From: Bacillota bacterium
Lineage (GTDB): Bacteria > Bacillota > Clostridia > Acetivibrionales > DSM-1351
Length of the DNA: 9,363 bases
NCBI GenBank assembly: GCA_023395575.1
Contig: JAEWZA010000196.1
Coordinates: 1-9,363 of the forward strand
Direction: 5' to 3'
The position numbers and the translations under genes are program-made. Positions within the stretch are counted from its first letter, which is position 1, and each line of letters starts with the position of its first letter. A model generated the notes under the pieces. That model was not told the DNA's origin. It made no database searches and saw only the letters and a list, made by a program, of their open reading frames with translations. This document shows positions 7,483 to 9,363 of the stretch, one piece after another.

Positions 7483-7536
7483 GTAGGAATGTCATTTACT
7501 TTATCCGGCCGGTCTAAAGTAACTGTACTTTCCTAC
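7483..7536 (-). promoter_or_regulatory. Large two-stem hairpin at the 5' end of the hag leader
   Basis: An outer 7-bp stem pairs GTAGGAA (7530-7536) with TTCCTAC (7483-7489). Inside it, an 8-bp stem pairs TTACTTTA (7515-7522) with TAAAGTAA (7496-7503). The two are separated by internal loops of seven and six bases. The terminal 11-base loop contains CCGGCCGG. The structure would begin very close to the transcription start and may protect the 5' end of an abundant mRNA or present further GGA motifs. Folding is inferred from complementarity only. Confidence 0.65.
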
Positions 7537-7545
7537 TTGATAATT

Positions 7546-7573
7546 ATATCGTAACTTATTTTGAAAAACTTTA
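7546..7573 (-). promoter_or_regulatory. SigD (sigma-28 family) promoter of hag
   Basis: A -35 element TAAA (7570-7573) and a -10 element TACGATAT (7546-7553) are separated by 16 bases. The flagellar SigD consensus is TAAA, about 15 bases, GCCGATAT, so six of eight -10 bases match. Transcription would start near 7538-7541, giving a leader of about 110 nt. A TATAAT overlaps the -10 region (GATATAAT), so some SigA use is possible. Confidence 0.78.
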
Positions 7574-7589
7574 GAGGAATTTAGAGGAA
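7570..7589. repeat. Perfect tandem 10-bp repeat covering the hag -35 region
   Basis: TTTAGAGGAA occurs twice head to tail on the plus strand (7570-7579 and 7580-7589). The unit nearer hag supplies the TAAA -35 element on the minus strand; the second copy repeats it about one helical turn upstream. Confidence 0.85.
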
Positions 7590-7652
7590 AAAAATAAAAA
7601 ACTTATAAAATTGTCTTTCCTCAAATAAATATTAAAATTGAAAATCTGAATT

Positions 7653-7874
7653 CTACTTATTTTTAAAAATAGTGTCAAATTTAACAATTCCACTGCTTGC
7701 AGCCTTCTTGTTTTCTTCCTGAATTTCTAAAAATAACTCCTTACGATATATAGACACATTTTTAGGGGCATTTATGCCAATCCTTACCTGATCACCCTGG
7801 ATTTCAATGATAGTGATTTCAATATTATCGCCAAGCATAATAGCCTGATCCTTTTTTCTTGAAAGAACTAACAT
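7653..7874 (-). CDS. csrA: Carbon storage/translation regulator CsrA
   Basis: The 73-residue protein starts MLVLSRKKDQAIMLGDNIEI and continues IRIG-type sequence (VRIGINAPKNVSIYRKELF), the complete CsrA fold. The RNA-contacting residues Leu4, Arg6 and Arg44 are present. The protein acts as a dimer that binds GGA motifs in mRNA leaders and blocks ribosome entry; in Bacillota its main target is hag and its antagonist is FliW. The ATG has GGGGGTG six bases upstream, inside the end of fliW, and the intergenic gap is three bases, so translation of the two is probably coupled. The tail after residue 51 (about 22 residues, ending FDTIFKNK) is charged and variable, as in other Gram-positive CsrA proteins that use the C-terminal extension to contact FliW. 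Confidence 0.97.
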   Translation of the reverse strand: MLVLSRKKDQAIMLGDNIEITIIEIQGDQVRIGINAPKNVSIYRKELFLEIQEENKKAASSGIVKFDTIFKNK

Positions 7875-7877
7875 ATT

Positions 7878-8324
7878 CTACACCCCCTGACCATGAAGCT
7901 CATCCATAATGAAATGCCTCACAGTGTATTTTTCAGAATTTAGAATTATCTGTGCAGCCTTTTTATTATTAGTATTCACAATAATAGGAGCTTTCAGATT
8001 CATACTAATCTTATTTAAATCCTCTGGCACCACAACAATGGCATATACTGCCACATGTGACGGTTCTTCTATGCCAAGGGCATTAACAATTTCGTCATTT
8101 AATTCGAAATCGTAATCCTTTTTTATTGCAAAGGGATCTACCAGTGCAAAAGCAAGCTCTGGCTTTTCTATTGCTTGAATCCAACAAAACGGTGATTCAG
8201 GGTCTTCGTTATTTATTATTCCATAACTATGAATATCCTCAAAACCAGGAATCCCCTCTTCAAAAACAATCACATTCTCTTCTTGTATTTCTAGCTTGCC
8301 AAAGTGTTTTGTTTCGACAATCAT
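7878..8324 (-). CDS. fliW: Flagellar assembly factor FliW (CsrA antagonist)
   Basis: The 148-residue protein has the FliW pattern: TKHFGKLEIQEENVIVFEEGIPGFED at about 5-30, FCWIQAIEKPELAFALVDP at about 46-64, and the diagnostic MNLKAPIIVN at 108-117. Known FliW binds either flagellin or CsrA. When flagellin is exported, freed FliW sequesters CsrA and hag translation resumes. The frame extends up to a GTG at 8351, but the ATG at 8324 has GGAGG five bases upstream and gives the usual N-terminus starting just before the T-K-F/H-F-G segment, so I prefer it. It is followed by csrA after three bases. It is separated from the DUF6470 gene by about 185 bp. Confidence 0.95.
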   Translation of the reverse strand: MIVETKHFGKLEIQEENVIVFEEGIPGFEDIHSYGIINNEDPESPFCWIQAIEKPELAFALVDPFAIKKDYDFELNDEIVNALGIEEPSHVAVYAIVVVPEDLNKISMNLKAPIIVNTNNKKAAQIILNSEKYTVRHFIMDELHGQGV

Positions 8325-8508
8325 GTTAACCTCCACGTCCAATTTAGACACAAAAATAGTCTCTCCAACATTAATTATTTTTATAAAATTAACGCAGAAA
8401 GAGCTTTAAAAATTTAACATCCTAATATACTAAGTCCCTTTAAGAACACTATAACTATAAATGCTATCCAACTCCCCCAATCAGGAAAATATGGACAATA
8501 AATCTTAC
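8325..8508 (-). other. Gene-free stretch between the DUF6470 gene and fliW
   Basis: About 185 AT-rich bases without a convincing gene. I see no good SigA or SigD promoter and no terminator hairpin with a U-tract. One sequence, ATATTAGGATGT at 8417-8428 on the minus strand, matches the CsrA SELEX consensus RUACARGGAUGU at ten of twelve positions. The length is unusual in an otherwise tightly packed cluster and would fit a regulatory leader of fliW-csrA, but this is inference. Confidence 0.4.
8330..8334 (-). promoter_or_regulatory. Shine-Dalgarno site that sets the fliW start
   Basis: GGAGG lies five bases before the ATG at 8324, inside the nine-codon extension that the upstream GTG at 8351 would add. 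It is the strongest site in the region and decides the start. Confidence 0.75.
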
Positions 8509-9090
8509 TCAAATATACGTATCCACATCGCTTGGTGAATAATCTATATCTACTGACCCATAAGATACCACTTGAATATCTACCTTATGAGGTTCATAGT
8601 TATAGCTAATCTTTCCAGGAATATAATTCCCCGTTACACCATTTATCTCGCCTGGGTTATTTATAAATTCTGCTTTTAAATCAACTGTACCACCTGTTGA
8701 ACTTATTTGAGGTCTTGACTTCGGTATATAACCTAACCCAAACTCATGTTTAGTAATTGCTTCATTTTTGGCAATATTAATCATAATATTTGCTTTATGT
8801 CCGATTTTGGCCATCTCATCCCCATTACGTGCTACTTTACCCGTATACGAGATAACGCTCTTATGACCCCTCTGAGCTTGTTCCTTTATAAAATCGGCAT
8901 TATTTTTCAGACCTTCTTCTGCAAAGCATGGATACTGATCTATCAATATCATTGCCTGCTCGGTCTTTATGTTTATTAAAGGGGGCTTTTGCTTAAGCTC
9001 CAATTTAGCATAAGTGGTATGCGCATTTAAACTGGCAGGAGTAGTCTTTATATATATTTCTGCCGGTGTCGTTCTGATAGACAAACCCAT
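8509..9090 (-). CDS. DUF6470 family protein (YviE-like), flagellar locus
   Basis: The 193-residue protein occupies the place of Bacillus subtilis yviE, between flgL and fliW, and looks like its DUF6470 family. Function is unknown. It opens with alternating short beta-like stretches separated by TTPA (LSIRTTPAEIYIKTTPASL, 3-21), then INIKTEQAMILIDQYPCFAEEGLKN at about 39-63, a helical middle (64-115), and a beta-rich C-terminal part ending GSVDIDYSPSDVDTYI. No signal peptide or membrane segment is seen. The frame opens at GTG 9099, only two bases after AAGGAT, which is too close; the ATG at 9090 is better placed behind the AAGGATGTGA site. The gap to flgL is 38 bp. A role in flagellar assembly is inferred from conserved position only. 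Confidence 0.8.
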   Translation of the reverse strand: MGLSIRTTPAEIYIKTTPASLNAHTTYAKLELKQKPPLINIKTEQAMILIDQYPCFAEEGLKNNADFIKEQAQRGHKSVISYTGKVARNGDEMAKIGHKANIMINIAKNEAITKHEFGLGYIPKSRPQISSTGGTVDLKAEFINNPGEINGVTGNYIPGKISYNYEPHKVDIQVVSYGSVDIDYSPSDVDTYI

Positions 9091-9128
9091 TCGTTTCACA
9101 TCCTTGTTTAAAACTCAACTCAAGATTA

Positions 9129-9363
9129 TTAAATACGCCAATAACTAAAAAATAAATGTAAAAAGTCTACTAATGATTGCTGAATAATCCTTGCACCTGC
9201 TGCTAAAGATGCTTGATAGACATTTTCCTCATTTTTCAGGTTCATTATAGTTTCAGCAATATCAATGTCTTCATTTAAACTCATTGTTTCAGTAAAATTA
9301 ACTAAATCGTTTTCAATTCTATCCTCAGTTAAATCCATTCTATTTTGTCTTGCTCCAATATCC
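9129..9363 (-). CDS. flgL: Flagellar hook-associated protein 3 FlgL, C-terminal fragment (cut by window edge)
   Basis: The last 77 codons are present; the frame is open to the window edge. DIGARQNRMD followed by a long helix and EDIDIAETIMNLKNEENVYQASLAAGARIIQQSLVDFL is the conserved D0/D1 C-terminal helix shared by FlgL and flagellin. FlgL is chosen over flagellin because DUF6470, fliW and csrA follow, as in other Bacillota, and because the usual ending is SLxDFL. FlgL links the hook to the filament and leaves the cell through the flagellar type III system. After DFL there are nine extra hydrophobic and aromatic residues (HLFFSYWRI), where FlgL proteins normally stop within one or two residues. 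The ATG at 9336-9338 is an internal Met, not the start. Confidence 0.88.
   Translation of the reverse strand, partial: DIGARQNRMDLTEDRIENDLVNFTETMSLNEDIDIAETIMNLKNEENVYQASLAAGARIIQQSLVDFLHLFFSYWRI

Noticed and set aside
7584..7622. A 7-bp inverted repeat (GAGGAAA/TTTCCTC) after csrA as a possible terminator.
   Set aside because: The U-rich run is inside the hairpin on its 3' side and no U-tract follows the stem; the spacer is 25 bases of AT-rich sequence. It does not look like an intrinsic terminator.
8414..8512. A 32-codon TTG-initiated frame with a hydrophobic core (WIAFIVIVFL) between the DUF6470 gene and fliW.
   Set aside because: It has no ribosome binding site, uses a TTG start, and hydrophobic peptides arise easily in AT-rich non-coding DNA.

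Overview
The window is a compact piece of a flagellar locus from a low-GC Gram-positive anaerobe, most likely a member of the Clostridia. The evidence is the AT-rich sequence, purine-rich Shine-Dalgarno sites, the order flgL - DUF6470 (yviE) - fliW - csrA - hag known from Bacillota, and a glycosylation island directly after the flagellin gene. Every gene I accept lies on the minus strand, so transcription runs from high to low coordinates. I found no tRNA, rRNA, CRISPR array, insertion sequence or phage gene.

Upstream part (9363 to 7653): the 3' end of flgL (hook-filament junction protein), a DUF6470/YviE-like protein, fliW and csrA. FliW and CsrA form the partner-switch that couples flagellin translation to flagellin secretion. 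A gene-free stretch of about 185 bp before fliW holds one candidate CsrA-binding sequence and no clear promoter.

Central part (7652 to 6185): a SigD-type promoter, a highly structured leader of roughly 110 nt, and the flagellin gene hag, closed by an 11-bp-stem intrinsic terminator. The leader carries a textbook CsrA target: a perfect 7-bp hairpin that shows GGA in a six-base loop, followed by a Shine-Dalgarno site that itself contains GGA. A second, larger two-stem hairpin precedes it.

Downstream part (6151 to 1): a flagellin glycosylation island. A Maf-type (DUF115) flagellin glycosyltransferase comes first, then a 96-residue protein of unknown function, a PseB-type UDP-GlcNAc 4,6-dehydratase, a GNAT acetyltransferase, an aldo/keto reductase, a class III (GSAM-like) PLP aminotransferase, and the first 33 codons of an SpsF-like cytidylyltransferase that runs off the window. 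Together they look like a route from UDP-GlcNAc to a CMP-activated nonulosonic-acid-like sugar that Maf would attach to flagellin. The route is not a standard pseudaminic acid pathway as far as the window shows: no DegT-type aminotransferase (PseC), PseG or PseI is visible, while a class III aminotransferase and an aldo/keto reductase are present.

Several start codons were moved to sites with better ribosome binding sites: maf (6151), fliW (8324), the DUF6470 gene (9090) and the aminotransferase (1475). The maf case matters most, because the longest open frame starts inside the hag terminator hairpin. That leaves almost no room for a separate promoter and suggests that the island is expressed by read-through from hag.
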